Shown here: positions 54,780-63,289 of the stretch, one piece after another
Numbering within the stretch: the stretch's first letter is position 1
Layout: each line of letters opens with the position of its first letter
Assembly: GCA_035477595.1 (NCBI GenBank)
Contig: DATIKM010000142.1
Location: forward strand, 62,001 to 126,000
Length of the DNA: 64,000 nucleotides
Reading direction: 5' to 3'
From: DATIKM01 sp035477595
GTDB lineage: Bacteria; Armatimonadota; Chthonomonadetes; Chthonomonadales; CAJBBX01
The notes under the pieces: model-generated
What the model saw: only the letters and a program-made list of their open reading frames with translations
The model's database searches: none
Told to the model about the DNA's origin: nothing
Program-made: the position numbers and the translations under genes

Positions 54780-57700
54780 ATGACTCTTCGACCATTCCTG
54801 CCCCTGGTCCTTGCCGCGTGGGCGGCCGGAGCAGCCCTGCCAGCACCCGCAGCCGGTGTCGCCTTTGCGCCAGACGCGCCGGTGGTCCGGCTCGACGAGA
54901 TCGGGCTATACGCGGTGGGCTACCGCCTCCAAGGCGCGCCGGAGCGCCGCATGCCCGACGGGTGGACGGGCCACTTCACGGAGGACACCGGCATCTCCTG
55001 CCAGCCGGCGGGCCGGCAGGATGGGCGCGACGCCTTCCTCATCCACTCCCCGTGGCGGGCCGGCGTCGGCGTGACCTTCCAGGAGTTCACGGTGCGCCTG
55101 CCGCAGGCGCGCCGCATCCGCCTGACGGGTGCGACCGCCATGCGCACCGATGTCGTCGGACGGTCGGACGGCGCGACCTTCCGCGTGCTGGTGGATGGCG
55201 CGCCGTTGCTCGATGAGCACCGGGCCAATGCCGGATGGCGCCCGCACGATCTCGATCTGAGCCGCCATGCAGGCCGCACAGTGCGCATCCGGTACGAGGT
55301 CGGACCCGGGCCGAGGGGCGATTCGTCCTTTGACTTCTCCCTGTGGGGTGACCGCGCGCTGCGGCTCGAGGGGTGGCGGCCTGCCCCCATTCCCGCTCTG
55401 AGTCCGCCCGCTCTCAACCTTGCACGCCTGCGACCGCGCGTCGGAGGGGGCGTCGCGCCGATCTCCGGTTATCCGAGCCGCGCGTCCGTGCGCGTCGCCG
55501 CAGGTCGCGCCGTCCTGCGGTCGGAGGGGCCCGACGGCGCCTTTGCGTACCACTGGACGCCGCCGAGGGCGACAGAAGAGAGCCTGCTCGGGCGCGTCGA
55601 GCTACGAGCTACCTTCGCAGGCCGCACGGTGACGGTGCCCCTCGCATCCGCGGCGCGGGTCGAGTGGACGGGCCGCGCGGAGTCCCGTTCCAGCAGGCTC
55701 CGTGCCGTGCCTGGCGGCGTTCAGTTGCGCCGCGGCTATCGGGTGGACGGCCGCGCCGCGACGGTCACCGTGACCGCGCGGCTCGTGGGCAAGAGCCTGA
55801 TCATGGACGTCACCTGCGACGCGCCGTTCGCGAGAGCGATCGACATCGGGCGGTGGGGGCCCGTGATGCGGCGCCGGCCGATGGTGACGCCCTTCTACTC
55901 CGGACAGGTGGCGTTCCTGCCGCGCGAGCACCTCTTCGTGAACGCGTTCCTCGACTGGACGACCTCGCGCGCATCGTCGCACGACGGGTCGCGCGCCATC
56001 TACGGCACGATCCTGGGCGGGCGCCGCAACCTGCTGCGGGAGCGCGCCGTCTGGAGCGCCGCGCGCCACCTCGCCGAGGTGCTGCCCAACATACCCAACC
56101 CGCCGTCGCCGTACCTGCGCGACATGGCTCCGCGGATCGTGCTGGACACGTGGGGCGGCCGCTACGCCGACATCGCGGCGTCGCTCCGTGAGCTGCACGA
56201 CCACGGTGTGCGCCACGCCTACGTGATCGTCCACGTGTGGCAGCGCGACGGCTACGACAACGCCCTTCCGGCTCACTGGCCAGCGAACGCCGAGCTTGGC
56301 GGCTCGCCGGCGATGCGCGAGCTGGTGTCGACGGCCAGGCGTCTGGGGTACCGCATCGCCCTGCACGAGAACTACGTGGACTACTATCCGAACTTCGAGG
56401 GGTTCGACGAGCGGCACATCGTGCTGGACCAGGCGGGAAACCGCATGCTCGCCTGGTTCAACCCCGGCACCCGGATACAGTCGTTCGCGATTCAGCCGAA
56501 CGCGATCATGCCGTTGGCCCGCACACAGTCGCCGGAGATCAACCGGCGGTATAGGACGAACGCCTCGTTCCTCGATGTGCACTCGGCCGTGCCGCCCTGG
56601 TTCCGTGTCGACTTCCGGGAGGGCGAGAAGGGCGCGGGGACCTTCGCGCGCTTCTGGGAGGTCAACCATGAGCTCTGGCGCTTCCTCCGCCGGGTACACG
56701 GCGGCCCGGTCACGGGGGAGGGCAACGCGCACTGGTTCTGGAGCGGCCTGCTCGACGGTGTCGAGGCTCAGTTCGGGTCCGGCTGGCCGATTGGGCAGGG
56801 GATGGAGGCGCCCCTCGCCGTGGACTTCAACCTCCTCCGCGTCCATCCGCTGCAACTGAACCACGGCATGGGCTACTATGAGCGGTGGTGGAGCAACCCG
56901 ACCTGGGGCGCCGTGCCGCCGATGCGTGTGCTCGACCAGTACCGCATGCAGCAAGTGGCATATGGCCACGCCGGCTTCCTGGGGGCGAGGACCTGGTCCA
57001 TCGTGCCGCTGGCATGGCTGGAGCACCACCTCCTCACGCCGGTGACTGCGCGGTACGCCGGCGTGCCGGTCTCCGACATCCGCTACATGGTGAACGGTCG
57101 CTGGGTGGACGGCTCCCGCGCCGCTGCCGCCAACGTGCACAGGCGTGTCGACGTCCGCTTCGCCAATGGGTTGCGCATCGTGGCGAACGACGACGAGCGG
57201 CCCCTCAACGCCCTCGGCGTCGTGCTGCCGCGCTTCGGCTGGGTGGCGGAAGGAGCGGGTGTACGCGCCTGGACGGCGATGCGCAACGGCGTGGTGGCGG
57301 ACTACTCCGAGACCCGCGACCGGGTGTTCGCCAACGCGCGCAACGCGCGTGACTGGAACATCACGGGGCTGCGGCGGCTGCGGCCGCGCGTGGCCTCCTT
57401 CAGGCAGACGGGCCCGCGCCGGTTCGATGTCGCATACGCCTGGGAGGTGCGCGAGCGCGTTGACGCCGACGTCACGTGCTTCGTCCACTTCAGCGACATC
57501 AAACCGGCGTGGGATCCCCACGACGAGGGCATTCGCTTCCAGGGCGACCATACGCTGCCCCGTCCGGTGCCCCAGTGGAGGCCCGGCGAGACAGTGACTT
57601 ACGGGCCGCTCACGGTGACAGTGCCGGACGACGTTCCCGACGGCGACTACGCCTGGAGCATCGGCCTGTTCCCCCGCGGCGGCGGCGCCCGGCTCGCTAT

Positions 57701-58124
57701 CGAGGGCCATGACGACGGCCACGGCCGCATCGTGCTGGGGACCCTCCGCGTGCGCGATGGCGGCCGGACGCTCTCCTTCGAGCCCGAGCGCCGTACTGGC
57801 GCGGAGCGGACTGCCCTCTACACGGAGCGGCTGAACACGGACGGGCGGGCGGTCGACTTCGGGCCGGTGGTGACAGATGGATCCGTGCTCGTGGAGCGCG
57901 AGGGGAACGAGTGGGTGATGCGGCTGCTGCCGCGCGACCGGCCGTTCCGCGTGGAGCTGGCCGCGGCGCGCTTCGGGTCACCGCGCGCGCTGCGAAGCGT
58001 GGGAGGAGCTCAGGCCTCCGTCGCGACGCGGCGACAGGGCAACCGCTGGACGTTCACGCCGAACGGCGCCCGCCAGTACCGGTGGGCGGTAGCGGCGAGC
58101 GCTCCCCCGACGCGCCGCAGGTGA
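54780..58124 (+). CDS. Large exported DUF5696/GH101-like TIM-barrel protein
   Basis: A 1,114-residue exported protein. Signal peptide (about 1-25), then an N-terminal jelly-roll, a beta-sandwich (about 210-330), a TIM barrel (about 440-730) and C-terminal beta domains. Barrel segments include IVLDTWGGRYADIAASL, IALHENYVDYYPNF, SFLDVHSAVPPWF and GPVTGEGNAHWFWSG; the Asp in FLDVHS and Glu in GEGN are candidates for nucleophile and acid/base, by analogy with GH101-like folds. The ATG at 54780 is chosen because GGAGGCGG lies 5 bases upstream; an ATG at 54765 adds five residues. The substrate is not predictable. Confidence 0.6.
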   Translation: MTLRPFLPLVLAAWAAGAALPAPAAGVAFAPDAPVVRLDEIGLYAVGYRLQGAPERRMPDGWTGHFTEDTGISCQPAGRQDGRDAFLIHSPWRAGVGVTFQEFTVRLPQARRIRLTGATAMRTDVVGRSDGATFRVLVDGAPLLDEHRANAGWRPHDLDLSRHAGRTVRIRYEVGPGPRGDSSFDFSLWGDRALRLEGWRPAPIPALSPPALNLARLRPRVGGGVAPISGYPSRASVRVAAGRAVLRSEGPDGAFAYHWTPPRATEESLLGRVELRATFAGRTVTVPLASAARVEWTGRAESRSSRLRAVPGGVQLRRGYRVDGRAATVTVTARLVGKSLIMDVTCDAPFARAIDIGRWGPVMRRRPMVTPFYSGQVAFLPREHLFVNAFLDWTTSRASSHDGSRAIYGTILGGRRNLLRERAVWSAARHLAEVLPNIPNPPSPYLRDMAPRIVLDTWGGRYADIAASLRELHDHGVRHAYVIVHVWQRDGYDNALPAHWPANAELGGSPAMRELVSTARRLGYRIALHENYVDYYPNFEGFDERHIVLDQAGNRMLAWFNPGTRIQSFAIQPNAIMPLARTQSPEINRRYRTNASFLDVHSAVPPWFRVDFREGEKGAGTFARFWEVNHELWRFLRRVHGGPVTGEGNAHWFWSGLLDGVEAQFGSGWPIGQGMEAPLAVDFNLLRVHPLQLNHGMGYYERWWSNPTWGAVPPMRVLDQYRMQQVAYGHAGFLGARTWSIVPLAWLEHHLLTPVTARYAGVPVSDIRYMVNGRWVDGSRAAAANVHRRVDVRFANGLRIVANDDERPLNALGVVLPRFGWVAEGAGVRAWTAMRNGVVADYSETRDRVFANARNARDWNITGLRRLRPRVASFRQTGPRRFDVAYAWEVRERVDADVTCFVHFSDIKPAWDPHDEGIRFQGDHTLPRPVPQWRPGETVTYGPLTVTVPDDVPDGDYAWSIGLFPRGGGARLAIEGHDDGHGRIVLGTLRVRDGGRTLSFEPERRTGAERTALYTERLNTDGRAVDFGPVVTDGSVLVEREGNEWVMRLLPRDRPFRVELAAARFGSPRALRSVGGAQASVATRRQGNRWTFTPNGARQYRWAVAASAPPTRRR

Positions 58125-58313
58125 GCACCGCCCGGCTCAGGCGCCCGCTGCCCTTGCGGAGTGACGGCGCCTCCGCCATGGTTCAGTTCGCCTCAGCCGG
58201 TCGGGTCGGCGGCTCGCTGGCTCCGCGGCCCGCCCGAGCGCTGCAGGGCGGGCCACGGAGCCTCGCATGACCGGCGTGCCCCGAGTCTCCGGGCCCGGGG
58301 CGGAGCCGCCTCG

Positions 58314-59834
58314 ATGCTGAGCCTGGTGTATGCGGTCTACCTGCCGTCGCTCGTGGCGGTCCTTGTGTGGAACGCCGTCGCTGTGGCAGTCGCGCTCAAA
58401 CGCCGGCCGCAGACGCCGGCGCTGTGGCGCTGGCTATGCGCCATATCCGCCTTCGCCAGCCCGATCGGGCTCCTCTGCGACGCCGGTTCGATGACGGCGG
58501 AGACACGCGACATGGCGCGGCTCGCGTGGCTCTATCCGCTCTCCTTCGCCCTCGCAGCTGCGGCGTGGGTGGGGACCCTCCGGCGCACCGGGTTGCGCTG
58601 GTGGATGGTGACGCCTGCGCTCTTCAACGCCGTCATGGCTGCGGTGCACATCTCGCGGCAGGTCCTCTACGCGGGCGTGCCGCTCGGCGCGTGGGCCGAG
58701 GGCGTCACCATGGGCTATGCAGTTCTACAGACCGTGCTCACGATGCCGTTCTACATCTTCTTCCCCGTGCTGAACAACCTGCCCGTGCTGCCGATCGAGG
58801 GGGCGCCGGACGCTCGCTGGTGGCGCCGCCTGCACACCGCGGTTGCGCTGCCGTGCGGCATCTGCGCGCTGGCGCCGCTCGCCTTCTCGCCGCGAGGCGT
58901 GGAGGTGCTGCGGAGCTGGCGGTCTGTGGACGCATTCCCGCAGACAGCGGCGCGCGCGGACCTGCACCCCGGCATCGTGGTGCGCGTTCCCGCTGCCGGC
59001 CCGCGCCTGGGAGCGAGCCTGACCTCCGCCGCGGACGAGATGCACGCGCTCGGAGCGAGGGCCGTCAACCTGTTCGTGCACCATACGCTCATGGAGCGGC
59101 AGGGCGATCAGGCCGCTCTCGATGCCTTTCTGCGCACAGTGCGCGCGGGTGGCGCGACGGTGGTCATGACAGCGGACTACCCCGTCGCGTGGCACCGGGA
59201 CCCGCCGCGGACGGGCTCCGAGGCGCTTAGCCAGTCCCGCGACTTCCACGCGTTCCTCGCACGCCGGTTCCGCCCGGACATCCTCGTTCCGTTCGTCGAG
59301 CCGTATGGCGCGTTCGTGGCGGTCACAGGGCTCGTGATTCCGCCGGCGGAGTGGCGCGACACGTTGAGGGAGGCCTCGCGCGCCATCAGGCAGTCCGCCC
59401 CCGGCGTGAGGGTCGGGGCCTATCTGGGGCAGCTCGAGGAGGACGGCGCGCTCTACGCACTGCTGTGCGAGCCGGCGAGCGAGGTCGACGTGGTCGGCTT
59501 CAGCCTGTACTCGCTCTACGCCTCGCGCCGGGAGATGGACTTGGCGCTGCGCCGGATGGAGGGCTGGATCGACCGCCACGGTTGTGCGCGCGAGCACTGG
59601 CTCTTCGAGTTCGGCCAGTCACCCGTCACGATGGGTGGCGAGGCTGCACAGGCGGGCTACCTGCGGTGGGGGCTGCGGTGGGCGGCTGGCCGGCCCGAGT
59701 TTCGCGGGGCCTTCGTCTTCTCGCTCCGAGACGATGCCGAGAAGCTCGGCCTGCTCTCCGCGCACGGGCGCCGCCGGCAGGCGTGGTTCGAGTTCCAGCG
59801 CATGGCGGCGCTGTGGCCACCGGCGACGCGGTAG
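58314..59834 (+). CDS. Membrane protein fused to a TIM-barrel glycosidase-like domain
   Basis: A 506-residue protein. About six hydrophobic helices occupy residues 3-210 (LVYAVYLPSLVAVLVWNAV, WLCAISAFASPIGLL, LYPLSFALAAAAWVG and others). From about 225 a soluble domain follows with barrel-like strands GIVVRVPAAGP, ARAVNLFVHHT, DILVPFVEPYGAF, VRVGAYLGQLEED, VVGFSLYSLYAS, HWLFEFGQSP and GAFVFSLRDD. Glu in VEPYG and FEFGQ are candidates for catalytic residues of a clan GH-A enzyme. This architecture was not recognised as a known family. It stands 189 bp after the DUF5696-like gene, same strand. Confidence 0.6.
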   Translation: MLSLVYAVYLPSLVAVLVWNAVAVAVALKRRPQTPALWRWLCAISAFASPIGLLCDAGSMTAETRDMARLAWLYPLSFALAAAAWVGTLRRTGLRWWMVTPALFNAVMAAVHISRQVLYAGVPLGAWAEGVTMGYAVLQTVLTMPFYIFFPVLNNLPVLPIEGAPDARWWRRLHTAVALPCGICALAPLAFSPRGVEVLRSWRSVDAFPQTAARADLHPGIVVRVPAAGPRLGASLTSAADEMHALGARAVNLFVHHTLMERQGDQAALDAFLRTVRAGGATVVMTADYPVAWHRDPPRTGSEALSQSRDFHAFLARRFRPDILVPFVEPYGAFVAVTGLVIPPAEWRDTLREASRAIRQSAPGVRVGAYLGQLEEDGALYALLCEPASEVDVVGFSLYSLYASRREMDLALRRMEGWIDRHGCAREHWLFEFGQSPVTMGGEAAQAGYLRWGLRWAAGRPEFRGAFVFSLRDDAEKLGLLSAHGRRRQAWFEFQRMAALWPPATR

Positions 59835-59851
59835 GCGGAGGTCGGCGCGGC

Positions 59852-59881
59852 TTGCCGCGTCCTTGCAGCGGCGCGTATAAT
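59852..59881 (+). promoter_or_regulatory. Promoter of the NIL-domain gene
   Basis: TTGCCG (59852-59857), an 18-base spacer and TATAAT (59876-59881); predicted start near 59888. An AGGAGG (59887-59892) precedes the ATG at 59901. Confidence 0.65.
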
Positions 59882-59900
59882 AGCACAGGAGGTCGGTCCG

Positions 59901-60149
59901 ATGGTCACGCCAGGTGTTACGCGCCGTGTCCGCCTCGAGTATCCCATCCACCGTGTGCGCGAGCCGATCCTCTACCACCTGATCGTCGACTTCGGCCTGA
60001 TCCCGAACGTCTACCGCGCCCGCATCGACCTCAACGCGGGCGGTTTCATCGAGCTGGACATCTCCGGCGCCGGCGATGCCCTTGACCGAGCCCTGGAGTG
60101 GGTGGAGCGCTGCGGTGTGCGGGTGACCCAGTCGGTGGATCTGGAATGA
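59901..60149 (+). CDS. Stand-alone NIL-domain protein
   Basis: An 82-residue protein consisting of one NIL domain: RRVRLEYPIHRVREPILYHL ... IPNVYRARID ... GGFIELDISGAGDALDRAL. NIL domains normally form the C-terminus of methionine ABC transporter ATPases (MetN), where they bind methionine; as single-domain proteins they may be sulfur/amino-acid sensors. The assignment rests on pattern only. It has its own promoter and AGGAGG ribosome-binding site, so it is probably expressed independently or as the first gene of the downstream run. Confidence 0.8.
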   Translation: MVTPGVTRRVRLEYPIHRVREPILYHLIVDFGLIPNVYRARIDLNAGGFIELDISGAGDALDRALEWVERCGVRVTQSVDLE

Positions 60150-60186
60150 CTGTCCGCGCGCGCTCTCGCGCCGTTGCGAGTGACCC

Positions 60187-60687
60187 ATGCGCGCTCGCCG
60201 AAAGGTGATTGTCGAGATGCCGCTTGCCGACATCCGCCGGCATGCCGCGGAGGCAGCTTCACGGGCAACGACCGAGCTCCTGCGAGCGGCGCATGCCATC
60301 CCCGCGGATCGCCACCTCTGGCGCCCGGGCGGCCTGGCCCACCACACGGTGCGCATCGTGGCCCACTGCGGCGCCAGCAACCTCTTCCACGCTGCGGTGC
60401 TGGCGCAGGCCCCCCTTCCATTCCGCACCGAGGAGGAGCACTCGGCGACCGTGAATGGCTGCCAGACGCTCGACGCCGCCGCCGAGCTCCTGCGGAGGGG
60501 CGCGCAGGCGCTCCTCGACGCGATTGCCGCCATGCCGGACGAGCGGCTCGGCGAGCCGATGGTAATGCCCTGGGGCGAGAGGCAACCTGTGCTTGCGGGC
60601 ATCCTGGAGCCGGTGCTTCACATGCACCGCCACGCGGGGCAACTCGAGTACATCCAGATGCTGCTGGGAGACGACAACTACCACTGA
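60187..60687 (+). CDS. DinB-family protein
   Basis: A 166-residue four-helix-bundle protein of the DinB superfamily, typically metal-binding with thiol or detoxification roles. Putative metal His residues lie in LAHHTVRIVAH and in HMHRHAGQLEYIQMLLGDDN. The first ATG (60187) lacks a good ribosome-binding site; an in-frame ATG at 60217 preceded by AAAGGTGA is a likely alternative. It lies between the NIL and galK genes. Its reaction is unknown. Confidence 0.7.
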   Translation: MRARRKVIVEMPLADIRRHAAEAASRATTELLRAAHAIPADRHLWRPGGLAHHTVRIVAHCGASNLFHAAVLAQAPLPFRTEEEHSATVNGCQTLDAAAELLRRGAQALLDAIAAMPDERLGEPMVMPWGERQPVLAGILEPVLHMHRHAGQLEYIQMLLGDDNYH

Positions 60688-60724
60688 GGGGGTCTCGGCG
60701 CACCCCGCGCGCCGTCAGGATCTT

Positions 60725-61882
60725 ATGGATATCGACCGCATTGGAGCCGCCTTCTCCGAGCGCTTCGGGGGTTCGCCCGCCTTCGTCGTTCGAGCGCCGG
60801 GACGCGTGAACCTGATCGGCGAGCACACGGACTACAACGACGGCTTCGTCTTCCCCGCGGCCATCGAGTTCGATGTGGTGGTCGCCGGCTCGCCGCGCGC
60901 GGACCGCGCCGTACGCGCTCTCTCGCTCGTGTACGGCCAGCAGACTGCATTCGACCTGGACCGCATCGAGCGGAGCGCCGAGGCGCCCTGGAGCAACTAC
61001 CTGCGCGGCGTCGCCTGTGTCCTCACGAGCGCAGGGCACGGGCTCCTCGGCATGGATGCGGTGGTGGACGGCGCCGTGCCGCTGGGTAGCGGGCTCTCGT
61101 CGTCCGCCGCGATCGAGGTAGCGTCCTCGCTGGCGTTCGAATCGGCGGCCGGCATCGCCCTCGACCCGGTGCAGCGCGCCCTGCTGTGTCAGCGTGCGGA
61201 GCGCGAGTTCGTGGGCGTTCAGTGCGGGATCATGGACCAGTTCATCTCCGCTCTCGGGCGGCGAGGGCATGCGCTGTTCGTCGACACGCGCACTTTGGAG
61301 TACCGGCCCGTCCCGCTTCCGGCGTCGGGAGTATCCATCGTCATCGCGAACACCAACCGACCGCGCTCGCTGACGACCTCCGCCTACAACGAGCGCCGGT
61401 CCCAGTGCGAGCAGGCAGTCGCGGCTCTCCGCCAGCAGGCGGTGGTCGTACAGGCGCTGCGCGACGTAACGCTAGCGCTGCTGAGCGCGCATCGCGCGGC
61501 GATGACGGACGTTGTGTACCGGCGCGCGCGCCACGTGGTGAGCGAGAATCAGCGGGTGCTGGACAGCGTGCAGGCCTTGGAGCGCGGCGACGTGCGCACC
61601 TTCGGGCGGCTGATGGTGGAGTCACACGCTTCGCTGCGGGACGACTACCAGGTGAGCTGTGCGGAGCTCGATGCGCTGGTTGAGGCTGCCTTGGAAGCGC
61701 CCGGCGTCCTCGGCTCGCGCATGACGGGCGCCGGGTTCGGCGGGTGCACCGTCAGCCTGATTGAGGAGGGCGCCGTGGACGACTTCCGCGAGAGGGTGGG
61801 CTCGCGGTACCGCGACACCGTGGGCTACGACGCCACCTTCCACGTGACGCGCGCCGCGGACGGCGCCGAGAGGGTCGCATGA
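60725..61882 (+). CDS. galK: Galactokinase
   Basis: Phosphorylates galactose to galactose 1-phosphate in the Leloir pathway. The 385-residue GHMP kinase shows the galactokinase signature GRVNLIGEHTDYNDGFVFP, the ATP motif GAVPLGSGLSSSAAIEV, and the GAGFGGC motif near the C-terminus. The ATG at 60725 follows AGGATCTT. It is coupled to the cupin-type isomerase by ATGA. galT and galE are not visible here. Confidence 0.93.
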   Translation: MDIDRIGAAFSERFGGSPAFVVRAPGRVNLIGEHTDYNDGFVFPAAIEFDVVVAGSPRADRAVRALSLVYGQQTAFDLDRIERSAEAPWSNYLRGVACVLTSAGHGLLGMDAVVDGAVPLGSGLSSSAAIEVASSLAFESAAGIALDPVQRALLCQRAEREFVGVQCGIMDQFISALGRRGHALFVDTRTLEYRPVPLPASGVSIVIANTNRPRSLTTSAYNERRSQCEQAVAALRQQAVVVQALRDVTLALLSAHRAAMTDVVYRRARHVVSENQRVLDSVQALERGDVRTFGRLMVESHASLRDDYQVSCAELDALVEAALEAPGVLGSRMTGAGFGGCTVSLIEEGAVDDFRERVGSRYRDTVGYDATFHVTRAADGAERVA

Positions 61883-62469
61883 GCGAGGCGCCACAGGCCG
61901 CTAGCGGTGCGGAAGCTCCCGTCCGCGCCGGCCTGGACCTCTCTACGGGCCTGCTCTCGGGGCCGGAGGTTGTGGTGAGCGTGCGCAGACTGGCGTCGCT
62001 GCGCGACTATGTACGGGAGCCGGAAGTGCTTGATACCATGGACGCCGATGGGGAGGTCTACCGCGTTCTGGCGTTCGAGCCAGCGCCCGAGGGCGTGCCT
62101 GGCGCCGTATGCTGCGCGACGACGGTGCTGCAGCCCGGGCGCGTGGGCGACGAGTACTTCTTCACACGCGGGCACTATCATGCGGCGGAGGACCGGCCTG
62201 AGCTCGAGGTGGTCGTAAGGGGCGAGGGCTTCCTCGTGCTTCGCGGCGCGGACACGGCGGCGTGGTACGAGCCGATGTTGCCTGGTTCGGTTCACCACGT
62301 GCCGCCGGGCGTGGCGCACCGGGTCGCCAATGTGGGGGAGGAGCCGCTGGTGTTCCTTTCATTCTGGGCCAGCGAGACCGGCCACGACTACGTGGCGATC
62401 GCGCGTGACGGGTTCGGCGCGCGCGTGAGGTGCGTGGGGGGCCGGCCCGCTCTGGTGGCGGGTCCCTGA
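61879..62469 (+). CDS. Cupin-type glucose-6-phosphate isomerase
   Basis: A 196-residue cupin phosphoglucose isomerase of the archaeal PGI type, a metalloenzyme interconverting glucose 6-phosphate and fructose 6-phosphate. Motifs: YFFTRGHYH (metal-binding His) with ELEVVVRGEGFLVL, and VPPGVAHRVANVG. This is unrelated to classical Pgi. It overlaps the galK stop by ATGA, so the operon links galactose entry with hexose-phosphate isomerisation. The presence of PfkB at the other window end is consistent with a complete glycolytic route. Confidence 0.85.
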   Translation: MSEAPQAASGAEAPVRAGLDLSTGLLSGPEVVVSVRRLASLRDYVREPEVLDTMDADGEVYRVLAFEPAPEGVPGAVCCATTVLQPGRVGDEYFFTRGHYHAAEDRPELEVVVRGEGFLVLRGADTAAWYEPMLPGSVHHVPPGVAHRVANVGEEPLVFLSFWASETGHDYVAIARDGFGARVRCVGGRPALVAGP

Positions 62470-62470
62470 G

Positions 62471-63082
62471 ATGGCAGCGGCCGGGACCGGCCCTGAGGTC
62501 GCGCGCGACGCCAGAACCGAGACGCTCGAGGATCTGCGCGCCTACGCCCGCCGGCTCCACTCCTACACGTCCGACGAGATCGAGGACATCTACTTCCGCA
62601 TCCACATCCTGGAGCAGCCGCTCCGCTATCGGCTGGTCCAGATGGAGATGGAGCGGCGCGGGCTGAGGGTGGCGGACCCGGACGCCGTGCGGCTCGACCT
62701 GGACCTGGCCGCGTGGCTCTGCTCACGGCGGCAGCTTCGAGACCGGGCCTGGTTGCGCGAGCCTCTGATCGCGCTCGGGGTTACGCTGGCGACGGCAGTC
62801 GCCACCGCCGGAATGCTCCTGCCCATCTGGGCGTGCGCGATGCCGATTGGCTTCCTGGGTCTGCAGCCGGCCATGGTCTACCTGGCGTGCACGCCAGTTC
62901 CGCTCATCGTGGGAGCGGGCATCGGAGCGCGCCTGGGTGGGCGCCGCTGGCGTAGCGCGTGGACCTTCTCGGGCGTGGCCGCGGCGGCTTGGGCGTTCTA
63001 CCTCACCGGGGCGCCTGAGCAGATCGTCCTGTCGGCGCTTACCGACCGGCCCTCGGGAGGCGCCGGGTTCGGCGCCTTCTGA
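62471..63082 (+). CDS. Hypothetical membrane protein
   Basis: A 203-residue protein: an acidic cytosolic region (about 1-90) rich in short helices (SDEIEDIYFRIHILEQPLRYRLVQME) followed by about four hydrophobic segments (PLIALGVTLATAVATAGM, GFLGLQPAMVYLACTPVPLI, TFSGVAAAAWAFYL). It starts one base after the isomerase stop, so it is probably part of the galK operon. No family was recognised. Confidence 0.65.
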   Translation: MAAAGTGPEVARDARTETLEDLRAYARRLHSYTSDEIEDIYFRIHILEQPLRYRLVQMEMERRGLRVADPDAVRLDLDLAAWLCSRRQLRDRAWLREPLIALGVTLATAVATAGMLLPIWACAMPIGFLGLQPAMVYLACTPVPLIVGAGIGARLGGRRWRSAWTFSGVAAAAWAFYLTGAPEQIVLSALTDRPSGGAGFGAF

Positions 63083-63170
63083 TCCTGGGCGCCGCCGGCC
63101 CGGTGGTGGGGCCGAGGCGACGGGCGTGCCGCGCGTCGCGGGACCCGGAGCAGGGGGTGTTGCGGGTCTC

Positions 63171-63179
63171 TGGTATAAT
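63171..63179 (+). promoter_or_regulatory. Extended -10 promoter of the NlpC/P60 gene
   Basis: TGGTATAAT is an extended -10 (TGnTATAAT). No -35 was found at the expected spacing. The predicted start near 63186 gives a leader of about 100 bases containing a GGGCGC/GCGCCC hairpin. Confidence 0.5.
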
Positions 63180-63289
63180 CGTCCGAGAATATGATGTAGG
63201 TGTACGCGTCGGGGCGCTGCGCCGAGAGGCGCCCGCGTTCCGGCGCAAGGTTGTGGTTACTTGTTGCCACGCCCCCGGAGGACAGCGCG

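Noticed and set aside
55602..57722. A 706-codon minus-strand open frame
   Set aside because: It is antisense to the DUF5696-like gene and shows shadow composition; long antisense frames are expected at this GC content.
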